64,000 bases of DNA from Polyodon spathula (GCF_017654505.1 NC_054538.1:22795783-22859782), one strand, 5' to 3'. Positions 27,417 through 41,168 are shown, counted from the first letter of the stretch. The notes: generated by a model not told the origin, from the sequence alone. Made by a program: numbers and translations.

Positions 27417-27888
27417 TGTGGCAGAGCACAGCTCTGCCCTTTAGAAATTGGCAGGGATGGGGTTAAATTCCCCTACCTGCCTGGGTTCATTGTGTTCAGG
27501 TGGCTGGGGTTGATTAGATGATTAGTTTAATTAACGAGTAAATCAGCGCCCAGCCAACTGACATAAAAGGAGGCCTCTGCTTCTCATTTAAGAGGAGGGA
27601 GCTGAGGAAGCAGGTTGGTGTTTTGGTGTTTTGGTGTTTTGGTGTTTTGGTGTTTTGGTGTTTTGGTGTTTTGGTGTTTTGGTGTTTTGGTGTTTTGGTG
27701 TTTTGAATCCAGTGAAGGCATTGCCCAGCCTGGAAACCTTTATTTTTGTGAGTGTATTTTTGCTTTATTTGTGTTTTAAATTGCTTTGTTTTGGCCCTTG
27801 TGCCCTTTCATTTTTGTGTTTATAATAAGTTATTTTTTTTGAACTCCAGACTGTCTCTGGGCCTCTATCCACTCGCCAGCCTGCCACA
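27417..27888 (+). mobile_element. Solo LTR with 5-bp target duplication
   Basis: 472 bp beginning TGTGGCAGAG and ending CAGCCTGCCACA, that is, TG...CA with an inverted TGTGGCAG/CTGCCACA end. ACAAC occurs on both sides (27412-27416 and 27889-27893). A TATA-like CATAAAAGGAGG is at about 27562-27573, as expected for an LTR promoter, followed by an 11-copy octamer repeat. No retroviral coding sequence adjoins it, so it is probably the product of recombination between two LTRs. Orientation is taken from the TATA-like box. Confidence 0.85.
27617..27704 (+). repeat. Eleven tandem copies of GGTGTTTT inside the solo LTR
   Basis: 88 bp of a perfect octamer array, about 45 bp downstream of the LTR's TATA-like box, so it would lie near the start of the LTR transcript. 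The 64-codon ORF across it is a by-product of the repeat. Confidence 0.95.
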
Positions 27889-27939
27889 ACAACATTTTTG
27901 AAAATATTGTTTTTATCATTATTCTCTCTTGCTCAATCT

Positions 27940-29045
27940 AACTGTGTTTAGCAATGTGGCATTGGTTGCTGAGTGACATTGTGACCTTTCAACTCTGGTG
28001 GCTACACCTGCTGTTCCTACATATTCCACATTTAATTTATATTCATATGATACAGTCTGTCAGTGGACATTGCTTGAGTGAAATCCGACATAACCTTCAA
28101 AAAGACTATGATGTCTTGCAATTAGTAAACAGCAAATTGGTTTTAAATACTACTAAAACTAAACCCATGATATTTGGATCTGCACCTAATTTGTGCAATG
28201 TTGAAAATAATCCTACTCTGGTATCAAATTATGGTACTAGTCATGAAACTTTAACATAATATAAATATGTACAGTGTGTCCTGATTCAGTGCTAAATTTT
28301 TAATACCATATTAATTACCTGATATGCAAATGAAGAGTTAAACTTAGTTTTCTATATAGACACAGGCAGTTCTTCTCTCAAGAAGGTCTTTATCAATTGG
28401 TAATCCAAATTATATTACCTTTAATAGACTATGCTGAGTTTGTATACACAAGTGCATTCCATACAGTTCTGACAAAGTTGGTTCCCATCTATAACAGTGC
28501 TGCAAGATTTATAGTGAATGTGAATTACAACCAGTACCACTGTACTCTCTATAAAACTAACAGGTGGTTCAGTCTGGAGAATATAAAGCTGACTCTTTTT
28601 TGTCTTTGGTTTATAATGTGTACACTGGAACACTCAGAGTTACCTCGCATCTCTCTTAGAGACAAGTAACTCAACCTATGAACTAAGATCAAACGACATG
28701 CTTACTTCTAAAATCCCTAAATTGAGATCTAATATGGGTCATCGTTCCTTTGTGTACCAGGCATCTGATCCTTGGAATTCATTGCCTTCAAACATAAATA
28801 TTTCAAATCCTGCAAATATGGACTATGAACAGGATCATGTCAATTTGAATTATTTTACTTTTTATGCTGTTTTGTATTACTGTTTCTCTATTAGTTTGGA
28901 CTGTTTTTGTCCTGTGAAACATGTGCCTCTTTTTGCAATTGATTTTATAATGTTATTTCTTGCTGCCTTCTCTTGCCAGGTCCCCCTTCAAAAATGAGAT
29001 GTATATCTCAAATGTTCTGTCCTGGTTAAATACATTTTAATACGT
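27940..29045 (+). mobile_element. Non-LTR retrotransposon 3' end
   Basis: Decayed reverse transcriptase C-terminus starting about 50 bp after the solo LTR. One frame reads LQKDYDVLQLVNSKLVLNTT, then KTKPMIFG, the segment after the YADD box in jockey/CR1/L2-type LINEs. After a gap come IILPLIDYAEFVYTSAF and IYNSAARFIVNVNYNQYH. Finally there is a GHRSFVYQASDPWNSLPS stretch. The last 70 bp (GCCAGGTCCCCCTTCAAAAA, then GTCCTGGTTAAATACATT) match the untranslated tail common in fish LINEs. Stops and frameshifts throughout. Confidence 0.75.
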
Positions 29046-31169
29046 ATTTGTTTGGTATAGTATATAAGCAGATGGAGCCAACAGATTTGAAAGGTCACAA
29101 TATCTCAATAAATATGAACCAAGGAAAGATAGAAAAACAAGAAGGTTAAGTGGTTCTCTTGACATAAGTAAAAATGTAAGTGTGACATTTGCATGAACTT
29201 AGAGACAAGGTCTATATTTTATTTGCGCTAATCAATAGTATTGCAAATAAAGCAAATTAAATCAGAAATGCCACTTTTTCTTGTTACTAAAATGAATAGG
29301 GCTGCATTTTCTTTCAGATATGAAGAAGTGGAATCTGACAAGAGGACCTTAGTAGTCTCATGTTTACAGTGATGTTTTACATGGGGAAACATGTCACTTT
29401 GCTGTTAACACACCATTGGACACATTTCCTAATCATAAATGCAAGATACAAGCTTTTGCACGTCTGATTCATGTCTTGGCATGGGAATATAAAATGCCAA
29501 TTTTGTAGGACTGAATCAGCTCCATTTGTGTAATCTGACTCGACAGATTTCAAATCGCCTCCATGTTTAAGACTTGGAATTGGAAAACGGCTTCTTTTTT
29601 TTTTTTGTTAGGAAAATCTTTTTTTGCGTCTGTTTCTATATCTTCACAATCCATTTATTTTAAATCTGGAGGCTATTCAATCTCCCACCTCCACCCCACA
29701 CACACTGCTGAGCGAAACCACACTGTTTTAAAACCGCTCACAAAATCTAAGTACTTAAAATCTTGTAAGACACAGCAGTCATGTTTATATTAAATCTGTC
29801 TTTTAACGTAAAGCTGTTCGCAAAGTCTCTTTTTATTGAGCTTACTATTGTGTATAACAAGTAATACGCTCCAGGCTAATTGACTTGGACCTAACACTTT
29901 TATACCATTTATTAATGAAATGATTTAAACTGTCTAATAAATATAACTGAATGTCCATGATGTAAGTCTTCATGAATTCTACTTTTATCTGGTATATATT
30001 TTATTTTCTCAGCAAACCAATGCGGGCATTACCACTCAGCTTAAATATTTACTGTTCAGACTTTATATTCGTTTTATTTATACATGGAATTTAAAAGGGG
30101 ATATTTTTTTGTTCAATGCAAATTGAGTATGTTTAATACATTTTGCTTACAAATGCATAGCTCAAGGGAATCATTCCTTAACAGCACCAGGCCCTGTTGC
30201 AAAATACTGCAGTAATAGCAGCAACTGATAGCTGTTAAGAAATGGACAAGGTAGCTATGTGAATGTTGCCACAAATTGTTAACACTGCCAAGGCAGATCA
30301 ATCAGCCCAGTGTTTTATGGAAATTGCCAAGATTTTCAGAAATGATCTGTATTACAGATTGGCAGCATGATCCAGAGCAATCATTTTCTTCTGTAAAGCT
30401 ATACAATAGGAAGAGGAATCAAAACTAAAGGGAAAAAAGTTACTTATGTGTATTATTTCTCCAATGAGCTGTATTTGCAAACTTTAAAGACTATATTAAG
30501 GAATGGTTTTACTACAATTATGGGTTCTTGCTTGTGTGTAAGGTCATTAGAGCTACTTCCACAGTCCTCACGAATGCATTGTAAAGTTAGGCCCAGTTAT
30601 ATCTGATATGTTTTTTGGATAACTGTTTTAATGATGTATACCATTTAAAGTGTTTAATCTGTGGCCATTTAATCTGATTTCATTATTCTCTACAGGGAAG
30701 GTAATTACCTGTGAAAAGACAAACGTTTATTGCAGTCCCACAAGGCAGGCACATAACGCTGTTAAAAATATCCATAGACATGTACTGGATTTTGGATATA
30801 AATAACACTACAAAGGCGGTCTAAATGATATTTCAATTTAAAGAGCATCAAGCCAGTTTTACATCATTTAAAAGTTTAAAAAGACAGAACACAATTCTAA
30901 GTAATGGTCATTATAAAATCACATTTTACTATGATATTACCAGTGCTATTCATTTTACAAAGTATGATTTTTTTTTATTTTTTTTTTAAATCTGATTTGT
31001 TCATCAAACATTCAGGTTCGAAAGGAATTGTCATTCCTTTAGTAAAATAATAACCCTTGGAGAATTGCATGTGATATAAGTACTATGCAGTGGCAAGTTT
31101 CCAGGTAAACATAGTAAACTGTAAAGTGCAGCAATACAGCAAACAGAACACAGATTTTATGTATATGGA

Positions 31170-31172
<3 letters not shown>

Positions 31173-31202
<30 letters not shown>
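31173..31202. repeat. (TA)n microsatellite
   Basis: Short TA tract 60 bp from an ADGRB3 splice donor. Confidence 0.93.
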
Positions 31203-31205
<3 letters not shown>

Positions 31206-31260
31206 GAAAGTAACTTGGTAAACACATTTATTTGAGTCCAATAATGTATATGCGACTTAC

Positions 31261-31304
31261 ATTATGTTGGTATCCCAAAGTGCACAGTATGGATTCATAG
31301 ATCC
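31261..31304 (-). CDS. adgrb3: ADGRB3 micro-exon, start of GPS motif
   Basis: 44-bp exon, residues 146-160, too short to stand out as an ORF. The acceptor is TTTTTTAG and the donor is GTAAGT. The peptide GSMNPYCALWDTNI supplies the first cysteine (C152) and first tryptophan (W155) of the GPS cysteine-tryptophan pattern. The residue at the 3' junction is completed by G from the next exon. Position and size fit the short BAI3 exon between the LAN and CKTV segments. Confidence 0.93.
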
Positions 31305-31880
31305 CTAAAAAAACAAAGTGTAATCAGTATTAATAAATTACATGTGAACTATTAACAATAGCATTTTTACCATTACAAAGTTATAGTCCAAGGGCTATTT
31401 ACATTCCAAATACCAAAAGCAAAATTAATTTACTTTAAGTGGCTTAATAAACAGTTATCTAATCTGTCAGAGTAATTCTTAAGGAAACAGAATAGCACTG
31501 GATGAAGTCTGTGACCCATTCAATTTCACAGAAGAGATTAACTAAAGAGCAAAATCGTTAAACAAAAAACAAACAAAAAAAAGTCTTTCTAATTACAAGT
31601 GAGCACATAAGAGATTCTCTTATTAGAGATAACTAATCCAGGACAGCCACATATTAATGATTAAACCAATTAAAGCATTTATTTATCAGTTTTATCTTTA
31701 CTGGTATATATTAAAGGATGGTTGATGGTAGCAATGAAAATAAAATGATAGTTATACAGTGCATTTTCTTAAAGTGTTAAAGGAATAAAACTCCTAAACT
31801 GTCATCATGGGTCAAACAGAAATTCATAAACGTCCTTGGTTTCATTGACGTCTCTCAATATCTCTCTCTCTCTCTCATGT

Positions 31881-31914
<34 letters not shown>

Positions 31915-32361
31915 GTGTACATGCATTATTTTGCTCCTTGACAGATTTATTTCTGTCTTGATCAGCTTCAATTTAAAATATGGAGGTCTGCTGTTTATTA
32001 TGGTAGCAACTTCGATGGCTATGTTTTTTTTTGCTGTGTACAGGTAAAATAATTTGTTTTGAATAGCTGATATCAGGCAGCAAAACGTTTACAGTCTAGT
32101 TAACAAGGATTCAGTCCTCTGATGTCAGATTTGCACAAGGTCCCTATCGAATATGGCACCAAAATAGTAACACATACACACAAATAATGGCATCAAGTTG
32201 TAAACATTTTCTATAGGGAAAACAGGAGCAAAAAATGCACCTGCAGACTAACAAGAAACAAGTACAAGGCAGTTGATTAGGGGTGTGAGTAAGTAGTATA
32301 ATTATATTTATTATAACAATAATACTGTAACTCATGTGTAAAACAATCTTTTAGTACTCAC
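31305..32361 (-). other. ADGRB3 intron of 1.06 kb
   Basis: GT-AG intron with a (TC)n tract at about 31858-31876 followed by a T run to about 31913. Nothing else was recognised. Confidence 0.85.
31858..31913. repeat. (TC)n and poly-T
   Basis: Short TC array and a run of about 33 T; in the transcript orientation these are GA and A tracts. Confidence 0.92.
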
Positions 32362-32464
32362 ATTAGCCAGATGAGCTAACTCTATCTCCAGAAGGGCTTC
32401 AGCAAGTTTAGGTTCAGGTCTCACAGTAACAGCAATGACCTTGGAATTCACAACTGTATAGTTT
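32362..32464 (-). CDS. adgrb3: ADGRB3 exon, GAIN domain part 4
   Basis: 103-bp exon, residues 111-145, after TTCACAG and before GTGAGT. The peptide reads [19 protein letters not shown] and then [15 protein letters not shown], the last GAIN strands before the GPS motif. An NYT sequon gives a possible N-glycosylation site. It lies about 18 kb from the upstream exon, in an intron rich in mobile elements. Confidence 0.94.
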
Positions 32465-33345
32465 CTGTGAAGAAAAAAAAAGTGATATTGATGAAGTTTC
32501 AAAGAAGAAAAAAATATTGATTGATCAGTAAAACCACGTTGGACATAGCATTTAACATACACACCAAGGCAAGGTACAAATAATTAGGACCTCGTATTTA
32601 CAGGAATCCATTTGAGACTGAGATCCAGTGAAGGAAGAGGCTATTGGTACAAATGATTCTTGACTGGTCCGGGTAAAAGAGAAAAGTCTGAGCATGATTT
32701 CTTCAGTTACTCGAAAAGCTGGCTTAACATAAAATACAATTATCCTGATATGCAAAAGTGGGCTGCCTGTGGGCATTATAATTTACAATTAACAGTATAT
32801 CATTCAGACTTGCCTACCATACCCAGTAGAAAACTTAAATAGTTGCAGTATGTGCAGACTTTCAAAAAGTGCATTTGTGCATCAATACTAGCATTAGACA
32901 CCAATCGACAACTCTATAGACCCTGGCTGAATTCAAACTGGTTAAAATTATTTGCCGTGTTTTTGTAAACTACACAGTCTATTGAACAGTCAAGCATTTT
33001 CAAATCTCAGTGTCAGAAATATACAGTACTACAGTACAGCCTACTGCCCTTGCATTTTACTTTTTTGTTAAACATCTGTTAAAAGTATTTTTCTCCATGA
33101 GATACAAAATAACCATAGTAATCTCCAACAATACTGTGTTATAGTATTAACCACTACAGCTCTGGTATCCTCTGCAGCATCTCAATGGAGATGCACAGAA
33201 GCAAAACTTTTTTGATTGCTGAAACATATACATTTATTGACAAATGACAATGAAAAGGACAAAGAGCACTGCAATACAGACATAGCACACAACAGATGTG
33301 GTATTGTTGTATTTTCTATATCCTGCTACCAGTATTATCAGGGCC

Positions 33346-33348
<3 letters not shown>

Positions 33349-33393
<45 letters not shown>

Positions 33394-33402
33394 TATATAT
33401 AT
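33349..33402. repeat. (TA)n microsatellite
   Basis: TA array with one GA interruption, next to a 49-bp-period duplication. Confidence 0.95.
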
Positions 33403-33406
33403 GATC

Positions 33407-33482
33407 CTGGGTGCACAAACAAAAGATACATGTGTTATTCTTTATATATACTAAGCTGGGTGCACAAACAAAAGACGACATG
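33407..33482. repeat. Near-tandem duplication with 49-bp period
   Basis: CTGGGTGCACAAACAAAAGA occurs at 33407 and again at 33456, each followed by a near copy of ACATGT. It lies directly beside a (TA)n array. Confidence 0.85.
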
Positions 33483-34099
33483 TTAGGCATTTATTGCTAA
33501 AGCTTTGCTCTTTTTTTAAAGTATGAATCACTGTTTATTGCAATAGACAGAGAAGCTGATAAGAATAAAACGTAACTGCATATCACTCATGTATCTCAAG
33601 ATGTATTTAACCTCACCATTCAGGACAAAAACTGGCATCTTTCTAGAAAACAAGCTGCCTAGGCATTTTTTTATCTGCTATCTTCAAAATGTTCAGATTG
33701 CTGAGTCTGCAACAGGAAACCATATGAAACTAATTTTTCCCAGTAAAAGGTGGTGAGACTACTTGTAATATTGAAAACCATTATATTACTGTAGGAATGA
33801 TTTATAAGGCAACTGCATTATGTGCTGTAATATAGAAGGACTATTGGGAGCCACTAATGTCTTATTTGAAGGAACTAGTCTTTCCTGTTGTGGTGAATGT
33901 TTGTCTGGATTAATTAATTATCAATGTTTTTTATAGTAAAGCTGCTAAGATTAAATCGAAAAATCGATTTTTCAATTGATTCCATTCCTCGTTATATACA
34001 TTGATATAAACACTGGATAATCAATTAAATAATTAGATTCTTGTAACGCGCATAGCTAATAACACTATTTAAGTTTATCAACACACCGAACTCCCTCCA

Positions 34100-34285
34100 T
34101 GCGGGTCGATTTACACGTTTAGGAGAATTATTCGGGTAAATCAGGTTTGTGGCTGAAAAAAAACGGCCAAAGAGAGGGATAGGGTAGATCTCATTTACTC
34201 ATGTAAATGACGAAACACACAGGAAATCCATGCCCAGTATCGCATGGAAATCCGCATTTCACGTGTAAATGTTAATGAGCGTGTT
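34100..34285. repeat. Possible MITE-like palindromic sequence
   Basis: Contains TTTACACG and inverted CGTGTAAA parts around CATGTAAATG and CATGGAAATCC blocks. Similar CATGTAAATG and CATGGAAACCCC blocks recur at about 40425-40480. The boundaries and class are unclear. Confidence 0.3.
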
Positions 34286-35326
34286 TATTTCTAACTGTAA
34301 ATATTGCAAGGGTGCAGGTCAGTTTTTACTGTGGATTCCAAGACAATAGAAATTAGTGGCTGAAGGGTGATTTTATGGTAAGCAGTGGTGTAGTTCATCT
34401 TAATGATAATGAAGGCGGCTTTGTTTTATTATTATTACTGTTTTTGGTTGTGTCTGGTCTGTCATGTTGCATATCTCTTGTGGGTTTACAGTTCTGTATA
34501 AAACCACTTAGCATGAACTGCGTTATGCCTTTGTTATAGTATTAAAGCAGCTGTTTAAGAATACCCATGCTGTAAAAACTACACTAAAGTTAAACACGAA
34601 GTGCAAGTGAGCTGCTTAAATGTAACTGAATTAATTCCTGTCCTTTTTTTTTTTGATCCCATCTATGTCCAAAGACAGTGCGTGTCTGCCCTCCACGTTA
34701 ATAGCTGGATGTCATGAGCCAGCTCGATCGTCCAAAACAGTGAAACAAACATCCAACAAGTTACTGCCCTCTCAGAACTGACCAAATAAAACTGCAAATG
34801 AATGTATTGATTTTATTTATTTGTTTGCATCATTAACATGTAACACAACAGTAAATATATCAGAATTTAAAAGAAAGGAGAGAATCTCTGAATCTGAGGG
34901 GGCTTGTGCTTTCTTTTAAGTTGTGTTGGCGGATGAGGTAACCTTCAGTTGCCAAGTCCGCTTAAAACAAGTGGAATTGGGCTTGTTTTTGAGAGTCGCA
35001 GATTGTAATTTGCATAAACACCCATTCTAACATGGATTGCCCCTGTTTTGGGCTTGTTGTGAAAGGCAGTGAATGTAACTTTCCCCATTCTGTCTCACAG
35101 GCAGCCACTGATTCCTGAACACCAAATTTTGTTGTTGACAAGAGTTTGTGCAGGATACAGCAGGCAGTGGCAGTTTTGGGAACAAATTAATGCACTTCAG
35201 TCCTTCATCAGCGTCCGCCACCTCCCTTCCTCAGCAGCTGTCAGCCGTCTGGACAAGTACGGGTTCTAAGCAATGGTAGTATACACAGCATCACCTCATC
35301 CCCTGCTGTACTGCTGAGTGAAAGGG

Positions 35327-35328
<2 letters not shown>

Positions 35329-35394
<66 letters not shown>
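35329..35394. repeat. (TA)n ending at a Tc1 element
   Basis: TA array; the following base starts the Tc1 terminal repeat. Confidence 0.96.
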
Positions 35395-35397
<3 letters not shown>

Positions 35398-36701
35398 TGC
35401 CTATAGAATGTCTACACCGCCTTTCATAATTGTCAGTTTTTCTTGCCTTATATCCTGGAATTTTCATTCATCTACACATCCTACTCCACAACTTCCAAGT
35501 GAAATAAATATTCTAGAAATTTGTAGAAAATTAATTAAAAATAAAAACTGAAATAGCTTGGTTGGATAAGTGCCCACCCCCCTTATAATAGCAATCCTAA
35601 ATTAGCTCAGGTGTAACCAATCGCCTTCAAAATCACTTTAAGTGGCTTCCACCTTTGTAAAATTTGTAGTAATTCACATGATTTCAGGATAAATTCATCA
35701 GTTTCTCTAGGTTCCCTCTGCTGGGTAGTGCATTTCAAAGCAAAGACTCAACCATGAGCACCAAGGTGCTTTCAAAAGAATTATGGGACAAAGTTTTTGT
35801 AAGGCACTGATCAGGAGATACTGATAAAAAAAAAAATATCAAAGGCTTTTAATATCCCTTGGAGCACGGTCAAGATGATTATTAAGAAGTGGAAGGTGTA
35901 TGGAAACACCAAAACCCTGCCTAGATCAGGCTGTCCCTCCAAACTGGATGACCAAGCAAGAAAGAGACTGATCAGAGAGGCTACCAGGAGGCCAATGGCA
36001 ACTTTGCAAGAGCTACAGGCTTTTATGGCCAAGACTGGTCAAAGTGTACATGTGACAACAGTATCCCAAGCACTCCACAAATTTCACCTGTACGGTAGGG
36101 TGGTAAGAAGGAAGCCATTACTCAAGAAAGCCCACCTTGAATCCCGTTTGATGTATGCAAAAAAAAAACACTCAAGAGATTCTGTAGCCATGTGGCAAAA
36201 AGTTTAGTACTAAAAGGCCTAAAATCAAAGCGTGTTGTTTGGCGCAAACCCAATACAGTGCATCACCCAAAGAACACCATCCCTGCTGTGAAGCATGGTG
36301 GTGGCAGCATCATAATATGGGGATGTTTCTCATCGGCAGGGACTGGGGCACTTGTCAGGATAGAAGGGAAAATGAATGGAGCAAAGTACAGGGAAGTCCT
36401 TGACAAAAACCTGCTGCCCTCTGCAAGAAAGCTGAAACTGGGATGGAAGTTCACCTTTCAGCATGGCAACTACCGAAAGCACACAGCCAAAGCTACACCA
36501 GAATGGCTAAGGAAGAAAAAGGTAAATGTCCCTGAGTGGCCCAGTCAGAGCCCCGACCTAAATCAAATAAAAAATCTGTGGCAAGACTTGAAAAGTGCTG
36601 TCCACCCCCCCCCCCCCCATTTAAATGCATGAAACTCTGAGGCACTGACACAACAAAATGTGAACAAAGTTCAAGGGGGTGTAGACTTTCTATAGGCACT
36701 G
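35395..36701 (+). mobile_element. Tc1-type element with both ends, inactive
   Basis: Inverted ends CAGTGCCTATAGAATGTCTA and its complement, with TA on both outer sides. The left end abuts a (TA)n array. The transposase would start at an ATG at 35754 but meets a TGA after 18 codons. Later parts remain readable: WKVYGNTKTLPRSGCPSKL (HTH region), then in a second frame [16 protein letters not shown] and [17 protein letters not shown]. The catalytic D-N-D-P block has become [12 protein letters not shown] run at 36605-36619 and an A run at about 36161-36169 have added frameshifts. Confidence 0.87.
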
Positions 36702-36936
36702 TATATATATGGCTCTCGAAAGTATTCACCCCCCTTGGACTTTTCCACATTTTATTGGGTTACAACATGGAATCAAAATGGATTTAATTAGGAGTTTTTG
36801 CTGCTGATCATCATAAAAAAATCCATAATGTCAAAGTGAAAAATATAATCTACAAATTTTTCTAAATTAATTACAAATATAAAACAGAAAATAATTGATT
36901 GCATAAGTATTCACCCCCTTTGCTATGACACACCTA

Positions 36937-38585
36937 CAGTGGCTTGCAAAAGTATTGACCCCCCTTGGCATTTTTCCTATTTTACTGCCTTACAACCTGG
37001 AATTAAAATTGACTTTTTGGGGGTTTGTATCATTTGATTTACACAACATGCCTACCACTTTGAAGATGCAAAAATATTTTTTATTGTGAAACAAACAAGA
37101 AATAAGACAAAAAAACAGAAAACTTGAGCATGCATAAGTATTCTCCCCCACAAAGTCAATACTTTATAGAGCCACCTTTTGCAGCAATTACAGCTGCAAT
37201 TCTCTTGGGGTATGTATCTATAAGCTTGGCACATCTAGCCACTGGGATTGTTGTCCATTCTTCAAGGCAAAACTGCTCCAGCTCCTTCAAGTTGAATGGG
37301 TTCCGCTGGTGTACAGAAATCTTTAAGTCATACCACAGATTCTCAATTGGATTGAGGTCTGGGCTTTGACTAGGCCATTCCAAGACATTTAAATGTCTCC
37401 CCTTAAACCACTCGACTGTTGCTTTAGCAGTATGCTTAGGGTCATTGTCCTGGAAGGTGAACCTCCGTCCCAGTCTCAAATCTCTGGAAGACTGAAACAG
37501 GTTTCCCTCAAGAATTTCCCTGTATTTAGCGCCATCCATCATTCCTTCTATTCTGACCAGTTTCCCAGTCCCTGCCGATGAAAAACATCCCCACAGCATG
37601 ATGCTGCCACCACCATGCTTCACTGCGGGGATGGTGTTCTCAGGGTGATGAGAGGTGTTGGGTTTGCGCCAGACATAGCGTTTTCCTTGATGGCCAAAAA
37701 GCTCAATTTTAGTCTCATCTCACCAGAGTACCTTCTTCCATATGTTTGGGGAGTCTCCCACACGCCTTTTGATGAACACCAAATGTGTTTGCTTATTTTT
37801 TTCTTTAAGCAATGGCTTTTTTCTGGCCACTCTTCCGTAAAGCCCAGCTCTGTGGCGTGTACGGCTTAAAGTGGTCCTATGGACAGATACTCCAATCTCC
37901 ACTGTGGAACTTTGCAGCTCCTTCAGGGTTATCTTTGGTCTCTTTGTTGCCTCTCTGATTAATGCCCTCCTTGCCTGGTCTGTGAGTTTTGGTGGGTGGC
38001 CGTCTCTTGCCAGGTTTGTTGTGGTGCCATATTCTTTCCATTTTTTAATAATGGCTTTAATGGTGCTCCGTGGGATGTTCAAAGTTTCGGATATTTTTTT
38101 ATAACCCAACCCTGATCTGTACTTCTCCACAACTTTGTCCCTGACCTGTTTGGAGAGCTCCTTGGTCTTCATGGTGCCACTTGCTTGGTGGTGCCCCTTG
38201 CTTAGTGGTGTTGCAGACTCTGGGGCCTTTCAGAACAGGTGTATATATACTGAGATCATGTGACAGATCATGTGACACTTAGATTGCACACAGGTGGACC
38301 TTATTTAACTAATTATGTGACTTCTGAAGGTAACTGGTTGCACCAGATCTTATTTAGAAGCTTAATAGCAAAGGGAGTGAATACATATGCACGCACCACT
38401 TTTCCGTTATTTATTTTTTAGAATTTTTTTAAACAAGTTATTTTTTTCATTTCACTTCACCAATTTTGACTATTTTGTGTATGTCCATTACATGAAATCC
38501 AAATAAAAATCCATTTTAATTCCAGGTTGTAAGGCAACAAAATAGGAAAAATGCCAAGGGGGGTCAATACTTTCGCAAGCCACTG
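36937..38585 (-). mobile_element. Inner, nested Tc1-type element, nearly intact
   Basis: 1649-bp element with TA on each side (36935-36936 and 38586-38587). The long inverted ends start CAGTGGCTTGC, differ by only a few bases, and share the block TATTGACCCCCCTTGGCATT. It inserted just inside the left terminal region of the outer element, between that region and the outer transposase, in the opposite orientation. It is the best preserved transposon in the window and therefore probably the youngest. Confidence 0.93.
37156..38172 (-). pseudogene. Tc1-type transposase with a single in-frame stop
   Basis: Cut-and-paste DNA transposase that would bind its own terminal repeats and join them to TA sites. 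The reading frame spans 338 codons from MKTKELSKQVRDKVVEKYRS to [13 protein letters not shown] with only one defect, a TGA at 37717-37719 inside the VLW-DETK block, where relatives carry serine. Two HTH segments lie at about residues 1-110. The DDE residues are visible: D in [11 protein letters not shown] in [14 protein letters not shown] (one glutamine fewer than usual, an in-frame 3-bp loss), and E in [13 protein letters not shown]. Length equals that of typical Tc1 transposases (about 340 residues). Confidence 0.9.
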
Positions 38586-38748
38586 TAAATAAGATCTTGT
38601 GCTACCAATTGTCTTTAGAAGTCACATAATTAGTTGAATGGAGTCCACCTGTGTGCAATTGAGGTGTTTCACGTGATTTCAGGTTAAATACACCTGTCTC
38701 TGGGAGGTCCCACAGTTGGTTAGTACATTTCCTAAAAAAAACTACATC

Positions 38749-39745
<997 letters not shown>

Positions 39746-40808
39746 ACTCAAGGGGGTGAATACTTATGCAATCAATTATTTTCTGTTTTATATTTGTAAT
39801 TAATTTAGAACAATTTGTAGATTTTATTTTTCACTGTGACATTATGAACTTTTTTGTGTTCATCAGTGGCAAAAACTCCTAATTAAATCCATTTTGATTC
39901 CATGTTGTAACACAATAAAATGTGGAAAAGTCCAAGTGTGGTGAATACTTTTGAGAGCCACTGTATAATATAACAGTTTTTAACGTCTCTGCCAGTTTTC
40001 AGCCACGGCGTCCTGCAATATGTGTTGGTCAGTTTCATTTTATACCTCTGAATTTATTTTTAATTAATGAACTGTAAGATACATTAATTGGAACAGTATT
40101 CACTACTAATGACATTTGAAAAACTATTTGGGCAAGAGCAGTAAAACACATTAATAACCAGCCAGGCACGAGGCATTTTGCTTTATTACAGCATCTTACA
40201 TTCCCTCGTGTACCAGTTCTCTGCACATGGAAACCACATTTTCACAAAAGCTTACTAGTAATCTTAAAAAACAGCACAAGTACTTTATGCATAGCTAATT
40301 TACATATCAACCCCCACCTTTCCCATTAATTAGCATGATGTCGGGTGAAAAGCCTAGTTTACTCGAGTAAAATAAACTGAGTGAATGGAAACCCAGAAAA
40401 GCATTTTACAGGAGCCATTTTTCTCATGTAAATGTCTGAAAAAAAAAAAAAAAAAAAACTTGCATGGAAACCCCATGTATGTCTGACAGACAAGCAGTGG
40501 GTGTGCTCTTCTTTGCCTGCTCGTGTTAGCTAGCATCTGATTGGCTGGTCCCATCCTACCAGCGAATCAGTTTTGAAAATGGTTTGTAAGTACGCCCCTC
40601 TGTGTATTCGATGTAAACAAACAAAAAAGCTGGGCACCTTGAATCCAGAGCAGGATGACAGGCCTGTAAATAAATTGTGCACATTGAAGAAAACTGACTG
40701 TATAGTTTGTGCATCTCTGGAGTTTCAAAATGAACTGTTATATATTTACTATTTAACAATATTCAATAACATTAAGATATATGATGGATGTTGTGGTAAT
40801 AAATCAAT

Positions 40809-40810
<2 letters not shown>

Positions 40811-40884
<74 letters not shown>
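40811..40884. repeat. (ATT)n microsatellite
   Basis: About 24 units with one GTT. Confidence 0.96.
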
Positions 40885-41116
40885 GTTTTTGGCAGGGATT
40901 TCCGCATTGCGTCACAGATAGTGAAGATTAGGTGGTACAGTATTAACAAGATACAATGCGTGATGCTGCAGCTGTCACTAAATAAAAAAAAAAAACATGT
41001 TTTTCACAAACTAATGTCTAGTTTATAGATTACATTCCAAAGTACTGTAATCTGATTGGAATAAATATTTTGTAACACGCCTGTAATATGTTAAACTTGA
41101 TTTAGGATTGTTGCAA

Positions 41117-41119
<3 letters not shown>

Positions 41120-41168
<49 letters not shown>
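41120..41168. repeat. (ATT)n microsatellite
   Basis: About 16 units, 240 bp from another ATT array. Confidence 0.96.
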
